A program made the position numbers and the translations under genes. The notes under the pieces are model-generated. The model had not been told where the DNA came from. It saw nothing but the letters and a program-made list of their open reading frames with translations, and did not search any database. 31,197 bases of DNA, taken from the NCBI RefSeq assembly GCF_000003605.2, contig NW_003123413.1:43889-75085 (forward strand), in the 5' to 3' direction. Below are positions 11,975 through 19,835 of the stretch, piece by piece. Position 1 is the stretch's first letter. Each line of letters begins with the position of its first letter. The stretch comes from Saccoglossus kowalevskii. Lineage: Eukaryota > Hemichordata > Enteropneusta > Harrimaniidae.

Positions 11975-12192
11975 CATTGACTGGGGTTCACTGCCCGAGG
12001 CATAATTAAACATTGAACTATTAGTTTGGGTTTATATCATTCTGGAATATGGATCATATGGACTTGGAATATTTTTTGCGGAAACATGAATTTCTAGTGA
12101 GATCATGAATCATGTGAGATTACATGGATAATATCAGTGAATTCCCATACTTTGAAATAGCATAAGTGTGAGATGAACCATTTAGTTTTGTT
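11975..12192. repeat. Degenerate junction between satellite arrays
   Basis: The left part (11975-12030) looks unique. From about 12030, scattered fragments such as GGATCATATGG, CATGAATT, GATCATGAATCATG and GATTACATGGAT resemble decayed copies of the array B unit. This is consistent with array B having a diverged left edge rather than a sharp boundary. Confidence 0.55.
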
Positions 12193-14307
12193 TGAATCAT
12201 CTGGGATGACATGAATCATCTGGGTTGACATGGATCGTCTGTGGTGACATGAATCGCCTGTGGTGACATGAATTGTCTGTGATGACATGAATCATCTGGG
12301 ATGACATGAATCATCTGGGATGACATGAATCATCTGGGTTGACATGAATTGTCTGGGATGACATGAATCATCTGGGATGACAAAAATCATCTGGGATGAT
12401 AACAATCATCTGGGATGACATGTACCATCTGGGGTGACATGAAACACCAGGAGTGATATGAATCATATGGGTAGACATGAATCATCTGGGATGACATGAA
12501 TCATCTGGGGTGACATGAATCATCTTCGATGACACGAATCATCTAGGATGACATAAATCATCTGGAATGACATGAAACACCAGGAGTGATATGAATCATA
12601 TGGGATGACATGAATCATCTGGGTTGACATGAATCATCTGGGTTGACATGAATCATCTGGGGTGACATGAATCATCTTCGATAACATGAAACATCTAGGA
12701 TGACATGAATCATCTAGGATAACATAAATCATCTGGAATGACATAAATCATCTTAGATGACGTGAATCGTCTAGAATGACATAAATCATCTGGGATGACA
12801 TGAATCGTCTGGGATGACATGAATCATCTGTGATTACATAGATCTTCTAGGATGACATGAATCATCTGGGATGGCATAAAACATCTGGAATGACATGAAT
12901 CGTCTGGGATGGCATGAATAATCTGGAATGACATGAATCGTCTGAGATGACATAAATGGTCTGGGATGACATAAATCATCTGTGATTACATAAATCGTCT
13001 AGGATGACATGAATCATCTGATATGACATAAATCATTCGGGATGACATAAATCGTCTGGGATGACATGAATCATCTGTGATGACATGAATCAACTGGGAT
13101 AACATAAATCATATGGGATGACATAAATCATATATGATGACATGAAACATCAGGGATGACATAAATCGTCTGGGATGACATAAATCATCTTGATGACATA
13201 AATCATCTTGGATGATATAAATCATCTGGGATTACATAAATCATCAGGAATGACATAAATCATCTTGGATGATATAAATCATCTTGGATAACATGAATCA
13301 TATGGGATGACATAAATCATCTTGGATGACATGAATCATCAGGGATGACATAAATCATAAGGGATGACATAATTCATCTGGGATGACATAATTCATCTGG
13401 GATGACATAAATCATCTTGGATGATATAAATCATCTGGGATGACATAAATCATCAGGGATGACATAAATCATCTTGGATGATATAAATCATCTTGGATAA
13501 CACGAATCATCTGGGATGACATAAATCATCTTGGATGACATGAATCATCAGGGATGACATAAATCATCTGGGATAACATAATTCATCTGGGATGGCATAA
13601 TTTATCTGGGATGACATAAATCATCTTGGATGATATAAATCATCTGGGATGATATAAATCATCAGGGATGACATAAATCATCAGGGATGACATAAGTCAT
13701 CTTGGATAAAATGAATCATCTGGGATGACATAATACATCTGGGATGACATAATTCATCTGGGATGACATAAATCATCTTGGATGACATGAATCATCTGGG
13801 ATAACATGAATCATCTGGGATGACATAATTCATCTGGGATGACATGAATCATCTGGGATGACATAAATTATCTGGGATGACATGAATCATCGGGGATGAC
13901 ATAAATCATCTTGAATGACATGAATCATCTGGGATGACATGAATCATCTTGGATGACATAAATCATCTTGGATGATATAAATCATCTGGGATAACATGAA
14001 TCATCAGGGATGACATAAATCATCTGGGATGACACGAATCATCTTGGATGACATAAATCATCTTGGATGGTATAAATCATCTGGGATAACATGAATCATC
14101 TGGGATGACATAAATCATCTTGGATGACATAATTCATCTGGGATGACATAATTCATCTGGGTGTCACAAATCATCTGGGATAACATGAATCATCTGGGAT
14201 GACATAATTCATCTGGGATGACATAATTCATCTGGGTGTCACAAATCATCTGGGATAACATGAATCATCTGGGATGACATAATTCATCTGGGATGACATG
14301 AATCATT
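12193..14307. repeat. Minisatellite array B, 19 bp monomer, about 110 copies
   Basis: The consensus monomer is ATGACATGAATCATCTGGG, repeated for about 2.1 kb. The left part is dominated by GACATGAAT forms. The right part is dominated by GACATAAAT, GACATAATT and TTGGATGATAT variants. Each unit holds GATGA and TCATC as an inverted pair. Since 19 is not a multiple of 3, a reading frame would rotate through all phases, and the only ORF of 60 codons touching it (12103-12288, minus) lies at the degenerate left edge. The array is noncoding, and its copy number is probably variable. Confidence 0.96.
13207..13833. repeat. 209 bp higher-order repeat inside array B
   Basis: The variant block CTTGGATGATATAAATCATC followed by TGGGAT starts at 13207, 13416 and 13625, exactly 209 bp apart each time. 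A second marker, CTTGGATGACATGAATCATC followed by AGGGATG, starts at 13321 and 13530, also 209 bp apart. As 209 is 11 x 19, the array here grew by duplication of 11-monomer blocks. The period is not seen clearly after about 13833. Confidence 0.85.
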
Positions 14308-14308
14308 A
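14159..14308. repeat. Near-exact 75 bp duplication at the right end of array B
   Basis: The unusual 18 bp monomer beginning GGGTGTCACAAATC occurs at 14159 and again at 14234. Each is followed by the same order of three 19 bp monomers (GATAACATGAAT, GATGACATAATT, then a third of the same type). The copies are nearly identical, so this is the most recent-looking expansion in the array. Confidence 0.85.
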
Positions 14309-14706
14309 GAAAGACACTTGGAGGAACTGAATCATAATTCAATTTAACATCCCTCATTATCCGATGAACATGACAGATTCTGGCGATTGATTTGTCGAAC
14401 TGATGTACTCATGCGTAATACAATTTCCACGCAAAGTAATTTTAGATTGAACCCCTGGCATGGATAATCTAAGACCTATATACTTATAATAGTTATTTTT
14501 ATATAAGCTTCACAGCTTACAGATAAGCATATCAAAACAAGAATTGTATAAAAATCGACAAATTTGGGCTCCGAATGTAGAAAACGAAACTTCTGCTTCT
14601 GCGCATGTGCAATCATACACCCTCCGACATAATGCCAACATTGCACATTTCCTTTGCACTATTTCATGGCGTTTAGAATCGACTGACTACTTCGTACATT
14701 TCTGTC
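14308..14706. other. Unique spacer right of the satellite
   Basis: Array B stops at about 14307 and ordinary AT-rich unique sequence follows. I see no gene, terminal inverted repeat or target-site duplication at the boundary. Confidence 0.5.
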
Positions 14707-14955
14707 ATGTTTTCGTGTAAATTTCAAGTATCTCATATCTGTCTTGTAATAGTTCTCTACTGGACCGTGGCGTCAGTTTTTGTTGGTCACGTGTTTCATT
14801 TCATGGATGACTACCTCCCAATAGACGGCATGTCCCATTTCGAAATGCCATATTCAGCAAGAGGATTTCCTACACGAACACGGCCACCTGTGTTAAAGGA
14901 CCGATTTTTATTTCCAACATCTGTACATTTCTGTGTTATTTCTTCTCGAAATTAA
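14707..14955 (+). CDS. ORF with one membrane segment, possible exon
   Basis: The 82-codon ORF starts with ATG. A hydrophobic stretch at about residues 11-33 includes ICLVIVLYWTVASVFVGHVF and is followed by an acidic MDDYLPIDG, then a Pro/Arg-rich tail. It could be a signal-anchor first exon. Alternatively the exon starts at 14753, after a pyrimidine-rich acceptor (CTGTCTTGTAATAG, AG 14751-14752) in the same frame. I see no convincing donor inside the ORF. A hydrophobic helix carrying Trp then an acidic loop also appears in the candidate exon at 19350, so both could belong to one multipass protein on this strand, but I cannot show it. Confidence 0.25.
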   Translation: MFSCKFQVSHICLVIVLYWTVASVFVGHVFHFMDDYLPIDGMSHFEMPYSARGFPTRTRPPVLKDRFLFPTSVHFCVISSRN

Positions 14956-15309
14956 ATTACGTTCATACTAGATATTAACAATATTTTTATAAAAACTGGT
15001 CTGAAACTGACGTGCCTCGTATACGGCGCCAATAACCGTTCCCGCAGGAGAAACTTAATTCAGACTATTAAGTGTAATTAAATGGCCCTAAAGTAGTGTT
15101 TGTTCATTTCATGTTTTTAAAACAATTGGTTGATTAAACAGTACTATGTATCAAAACATGGTGCGTGTCCATACAATGGGAAGCCACAAAGAAAATACAC
15201 GTGGGTATATCAGCGGAAAACATGTGTCGTGTTCGGTGTGAATGTACCGGGTATAGAAAACTACAAAGCTTTTTTTTACAAAGTTTCCAACGTGTTTACT
15301 TTTTTACAG

Positions 15310-15450
15310 CCGTAAAAGCGAGCGACGATACTCACACGCGTGTACCGTTTCGGCTTGCAGGGAGGACATCGAGGACATCGCCTTGGCTGCCGAAGGCCAT
15401 CTGGCTACAATAGCAGACAAAAACAACAACGCTCACTTATCTTCTAATAT
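15310..15450 (+). CDS. Possible internal exon, weakly C-type-lectin-like
   Basis: A strong acceptor (TTTACTTTTTTACAG, AG 15308-15309) and a GTGATG donor (GT 15451-15452) bound 141 nt with one open frame. The frame has two Cys near its start and then ALAAEGHLATIADKNNNAHL. The G-H-L-A-T-I core followed by a polar, Asn-rich helix resembles the 'GGHLATI...' region after the first helix of C-type lectin domains, although the usual Cys just before it is absent. The exon would be phase-symmetric (2-2). The frame stops three bases past the donor, as expected if splicing is needed. A second possible acceptor (CTTGCAG, AG 15359-15360) would give a shorter exon in the same frame. Length is within chance. 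Confidence 0.27.
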
Positions 15451-15957
15451 GTGATGGGAGTTTTAATAATATGTGGTTTATTAGTTTTGCCTTGTATTGT
15501 TACATCCGATTGTATGGCCGACGGCAATTTAAAAACGTCTACTACGAAAGCCAAGTTCAATTTAAATTGACTGATACACGTGGTGCTGTGTGTGTTGTTA
15601 TTTAAAAAACAATATATATTTGTATCAGCCATCCCTAGGCATATACCAAACGCTTTAAATACCACCAAAGCCACATTAAGAAGAAAATAATATAATATGT
15701 AAACTTACATTCTTTTTAATTGGTATTTTAATATTCAGTATTGTTATTTCAAGCTGTTAATTGAAAAGTATGACATTGAACGCGTATAACAGATTCGAAC
15801 GAAGACCAGGTCGTCAGACATTTCAATCTATTGGGAACTTTTTAAATACAGTTCAATTTGAGCTGGTTATGTTGAAACAGTGGAGAAAATAATGTGTCGA
15901 TCGAAATTTTCCCATTCTTGTGGTTTTCTGTAGCGCCCACACGATTGAATGTGCAGC
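15451..15957. other. Short unassigned stretch
   Basis: No gene is visible. The 76-codon minus ORF at 15444-15674 is within chance length. The part nearest 15957 may be the body of the minus-strand retroposon described next, because a tRNA-derived element would continue beyond its promoter in that direction. I cannot find its 3' end. Confidence 0.4.
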
Positions 15958-16028
15958 GAGGTGCTGGGAATCGAACTGAGGTTATTGCCACGTGTGTGTG
16001 GCCATCGACTTAACTACAATATCCGCCA
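15958..16028 (-). mobile_element. tRNA-derived SINE head, degenerate
   Basis: On the minus strand the segment reads GGCGGATATTGTAG-TTAAGTCGATGG and ends with AGTTCGATTCCCAGC. TAGTTAAGTCGA fits an A box and AGTTCGATTCC is nearly a perfect B box of an internal RNA polymerase III promoter. Between them GCCAC-ACACAC-GTGGC forms a five-pair stem where the anticodon arm would be. The acceptor stem does not pair and the T stem has mismatches, so this is not a working tRNA gene but the 5' head of an old SINE. The element body would continue towards 15840. Confidence 0.6.
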
Positions 16029-17640
16029 GCGCAGACAAGATGGTATGTTTTCTCGCTCGTTATGATCGATGTTTGTCCACATACCGCATACTTTTAATAA
16101 TATCGCTACCTGATATTATGATAATTAATCGAGCGGTTACTACCTGCAATAAAACCCGCATATTTACGTAATTGTTTCGTCCCGACTCAAATATGTGGAG
16201 AATTACAAATCTTGGCATATTTTTCTAGCGAGACGGATTACTTTGAACGATTGAGTTTGGTGCAGTGCATGCTTTTCTCCGGTCCACCGATTCGGGTTGC
16301 TCTGCTGGCTTGAGAACAATTCAGTACGTTTTCGGCTTAAAAATATATAATCATCGTCTGATTAATCATATGTAGTATTTTAAAGAGGTGGGGAATGTGT
16401 CAGCATGCCGGACTAAGGAGTTTCCAGATTTAGTGAAATTACAAAAAACAGACAGTTAACGTTATAACTAGCGCGATGTCGGCGTTCTTCGAACTTTCAG
16501 AATATGTTCATAACGCCACACTTCGCCGAGCAATGCAACTGCGAGGTGTTTGTTTTCAACGACACCCTACACTACAATAAATGTAGCTTTTAGTATGTCG
16601 AAAATAATAAATGCATGTAAATAAAGATTTTTACTTTGCAACTTTCGCGCTGATCGGAAATGGGCGGTTGAATTTCCCTTCGATCGTGGCCAGAATGTAG
16701 TTAACGTGTGATATATATCATGTTTTGGAACAAACACAGACGGTGTAAGTTTCGGAATTATGAATTGCGTATATGCATTGTGAGGTGGAGATCCCTATAT
16801 GCGCGAGTTGCTGTCTCACCACCATAAGCCTGGTATGTCCCATTGCTCTTTTTCCTTTCCTTCTCTTCTCATTGGGCTCGTTTGTTACTCATAATATTTG
16901 CTGTTTTTTTTTAAATGACCAAATCACTATTTCGATAACATTGAAAGTTTCCCGTTCTTGTACCACGAACAATTTCACTACTTAATTTGCCAGAGTTGAG
17001 CCCGTGCTGATTTTAGAAACTTGGCGTCAGTCGGAGTTGGCAGACTCCCTAAATGGCACGGCCTTGAGGTTCAGGAAGACAAACATTTCTTTAATTTGCA
17101 AAGTGTTGTCAATTATCACAGCTGGGTTTTGTATATTTCATATACATCGCGTACTTTGCACAATTTCATTGACGATGTCTATCAACGTTGAATTCTACTT
17201 ATGGGTTGTTGCTTAAAAAACAAGATATTAGCATTCCCTGAGAGTGGTTATCAATGTGGAAAGGCTAATATTTCCTTATAATTGCACATCATAGGTCGTT
17301 TCGCTTTATGTTCTAAACTACGAGGTATAGTAATGAACTAAAACAAACCATCGTTCAAGCGAGCAGACTTTATTCGTTTCCCAATTGTCATGAAATCACG
17401 AAATTTCGTCCTACAAATTCAGATTACAGTTCACTAAATATTGAGCGCTTGACACCAATTATGAGCACAAAAAGTCCTAATATACAATCTAATAAAAACC
17501 CGGAATATCACCCCCGGTTCGTGCACGCAACAAAATATACACACCTTAGAAAAAATATTACGTCAGTTAATCAAATTAGCCAAGGGCGCACTCTTTCACT
17601 GGGTAAACGGAGAGAGTAGTAAATTAACATGGCTGGGACG
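16029..17640. other. No supported gene
   Basis: Two 70-codon ORFs occur (16773-16985 and 17004-17216, plus). The first is hydrophobic because of a pyrimidine run at about 16848-16880. The second begins near an acceptor-like GATTTTAG and has a polar stretch TWRQSELADSLNGTALRF, but no good donor follows. Both are within chance length. A donor-like GTAAGT near 16745 has no matching coding start. Confidence 0.5.
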
Positions 17641-17690
17641 AGCCACTTTGTGGTTAAGTGCTCTTTTCCAAAATAAACTGCGAATCATAA
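17641..17690 (+). mobile_element. Possible second tRNA-like SINE relic
   Basis: TTTGTGGTTAAGTGCTC resembles an A box of the kind found in tRNA-derived SINEs, and about 20-30 bases on, CTGCGAATC resembles a B box with one central mismatch. The TTGTRGTTAAGT core is shared with the minus-strand element at 15958-16028, so both may derive from related tRNA-like heads. Spacing is at the short end and no tail is visible. Confidence 0.25.
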
Positions 17691-18920
17691 AATGGTGATA
17701 TTAATATGGTAATATGACGCGATTACACCTACTGTCTTTGTTAGAGCAAGTGTATCCACAAATGCAGACAAAAGACTCGATTCGATGGCAAACACACATC
17801 TACATCCGCTAGTTAACGATTTCTGCTGGGAAAGCGGAGATTTAGACAATTAAGCGACTGGGAAATTTAATTGAGAAAATTGAAAGAAATTTGTTGTCTC
17901 CGTTAAAATATCAGCATAAGAGGCAATTTCCTCCAGCGAGGCGAGCTATAACTAGATAGACAGCGTTATTTTTCAACCCTGTACTCGCGTGCTCTCATGG
18001 GTTTACAAAACCCCTGTACTAAAACAAGCCCGTTTTCCCCGTATTAGCGGCAAATGTGAGTATCAGCGTACTAGTACTCGTAATCCGCTTAATGTACGTG
18101 ATTGCGGACAATAATGCGCTGTTGGTGTACTATAAACGACATTGGAATAAATAAAAAAAAATAAACTGGTAAAAATTCATCCGTCTAACCAGGTATGAAA
18201 CGACAGAAATCCCATATTTTATTGAGCGAAGAACTATTAAAATCGGTATTAAAACCATTGACTGTTGTCCGCCACCCCTCCCCTCCATCCACAAATGTGC
18301 CCTTTCCAGAGAAAATAAATGAACTGTTCACGCGTTGAGTTCCAAAAATCGAGTCTATTTTCTCTAAAATTGAGTGTTTTGTTTTATCATCGTTACTAGG
18401 ATTACGTGGTCTTTTTCGAAATTGATGAATCGTGTAAAAGTCCGTCTAAATTAATGTTGAGATCTTCACAAAACTGCTGTGTAAACTGAGCAAAAACTAA
18501 AACGAAAATGTTGTCAAAAAGTATTTACGAAGTGACACACATATAGTAATTTATTAACGCAAGTTTGAACCTCAACGTGCTAGGTCGGTCGGAACGGCTG
18601 GGCGACAGTTTAATATATATATGTGACATATACACTCTCCATGTGATGGTGGGGGTGGGGTAGTTATTACGTGAAATTGACAAGTTTTATTTCAGTAAAT
18701 TTTGAAATCAAACAACCTCGAACTATGAAATGTCTCGCTCTACTTCTTTACATTGCTAGTAACAGTACCACTACAACAAAAAATATGTTTGTTTCGAGTA
18801 TTATTTCCGAAACATATCAGGGTGCTCTGGGTTGGAACAACAATCTCAGATGTGAATTTAAATTACGTTGTGCTGTTCAACTCAAACGGGAATAACGTTT
18901 TGTGATATTTAATTTCAAAT
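17691..18920. other. No supported gene
   Basis: This is mostly AT-rich sequence. An ORF from ATG 18725 to 18895 begins MKCLALLLYIAS, which could be a signal peptide, but the rest is featureless and of chance length. A G-rich run GTGGGGGTGGGGTAG lies near 18648-18662. Confidence 0.5.
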
Positions 18921-19145
18921 ATGGCCGCCCCTACCTTGGAAGAAAATTTTGGTCCTGAAGTAGGAGATCACCAACCGGAAGACGGTTTGGCTATCCACTT
19001 TTCGATGCAAATTCGACTTATCAATGGGCAGCAACGCTTCCAAAGATTTGATCTGCTCCCTCAGTTTGTCTCGGTACCTCTTGGATTTGAAACTGAAAAG
19101 AAATATAGAAAAAGAGGAAATGCATGTGAATATGAAGTCGAGTAG
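18921..19145 (+). CDS. ORF with good start context, unknown protein
   Basis: The ATG lies in AATATGGCC, with A at -3 and G at +4, a favourable animal start context. The 74-codon product begins MAAPTLEENFGPEVGDHQPE, has a polar middle with FSMQIRLINGQQRFQRFD, and ends basic then acidic. Composition is more protein-like than most short ORFs here. It sits about 200 bp upstream of the window's longest frame on the same strand and could be a first exon of that gene. Internal donor-like sites (GAA|GTAGGA, CAT|GTGAAT) are weak. I recognise no domain, and length is not significant. Confidence 0.25.
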   Translation: MAAPTLEENFGPEVGDHQPEDGLAIHFSMQIRLINGQQRFQRFDLLPQFVSVPLGFETEKKYRKRGNACEYEVE

Positions 19146-19343
19146 TAGGGGTCAGCTTTGAGCCGAACTTCGTCAATATAATTCTTATGAATACACCGAA
19201 TTTTATGGACCAAGTATCTTGGCGAATTTCTAGTCAGCAACTATTTTTGTCAGTTATCATTCTCTACTGAGTGTCATTCAATCTACAAATACAATAATTA
19301 AATCGGTTAAATCGTTAGCATTAGCCAGGAAACACTGATATGA

Positions 19344-19835
19344 AAGACCGTGTCAGCATACCTTGGGTCAACTTTGGATGAGCCTTCGCCGGATTTCGTA
19401 GTTCCACCTCTTGTCAACCTACTCGTACTATACGGTGCAGTAGCGTTATGGGACGCGTGGTGGGTTTTCGATGGTCGATACATAGTCACACACGGTAAGC
19501 AGAATCCACTGGTTCCGAGAACTGAAGTTCGTTTATTAAGGCCCCCAGCGGATGTAGCGGCAACAGGTGTCGAGTACACACAGATCGTCCTCACAGAGGG
19601 TGCTTCCCCGGTCTCTGCAACTCAGATCTACCACAAAATCACGTATTCTTCCACCAGTCGGCTAAATCCACGGCTTCTCTTGAAAAAAACAAAAACGGCA
19701 TGTAATACAAGTAAGTCGAACACGACGTCAATCACTGATATACAGTTAGTTCGCCATTCACAGCGTCGGCCATGTTCTCGCTTCTCTAGGTTGTCTGCCT
19801 ATGTGTGCGTAAAACCACCATGCACCGTCAGTTAG
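19344..19835 (+). CDS. Longest open frame; membrane-segment exon candidate
   Basis: This frame is open from 19344 to a stop at 19833-19835, giving 161 codons from GTG 19350, longer than chance readily explains at this composition. Near the N end are acidic/proline residues (LDEPSPDF), a hydrophobic segment (about residues 16-40) and a Trp-rich end, ALWDAWWVFDGRYIVTH. Just after this comes ACG|GTAAGC, a strong donor (GT 19495-19496), so the coding exon may end at 19494 and the rest be intron. A second donor-like AA|GTAAGT follows at about 19710. No ATG lies near the start, so it is probably an internal exon; GAAAG (19346) is a poor acceptor. A helix ending W-x3-W-x2-D recalls the invertebrate fuseless multipass family, from memory only. 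The reverse strand is also open (19307-19594), but I see no supporting signal there. Confidence 0.42.
   Translation, partial: KTVSAYLGSTLDEPSPDFVVPPLVNLLVLYGAVALWDAWWVFDGRYIVTHGKQNPLVPRTEVRLLRPPADVAATGVEYTQIVLTEGASPVSATQIYHKITYSSTSRLNPRLLLKKTKTACNTSKSNTTSITDIQLVRHSQRRPCSRFSRLSAYVCVKPPCTVS

Noticed and set aside
12103-12288. Minus ORF in the satellite edge with repeated HV/DDS residues
   Set aside because: The repeats come from the DNA satellite; the 19 bp unit shifts frame every copy.
11361-14307. CRISPR array
   Set aside because: The units are contiguous with no unique spacers, and the rest of the window is animal-like.
16773-16985. Hydrophobic ORF, possible membrane protein
   Set aside because: Hydrophobicity comes from a pyrimidine-rich run (TTC/CTT codons), with no splice or homology support.
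18725-18895. Short ORF beginning MKCLALLLYIAS, possible secreted peptide
   Set aside because: Hydrophobic starts are common in AT-rich DNA, and there are no processing sites, Cys pattern or splice support.
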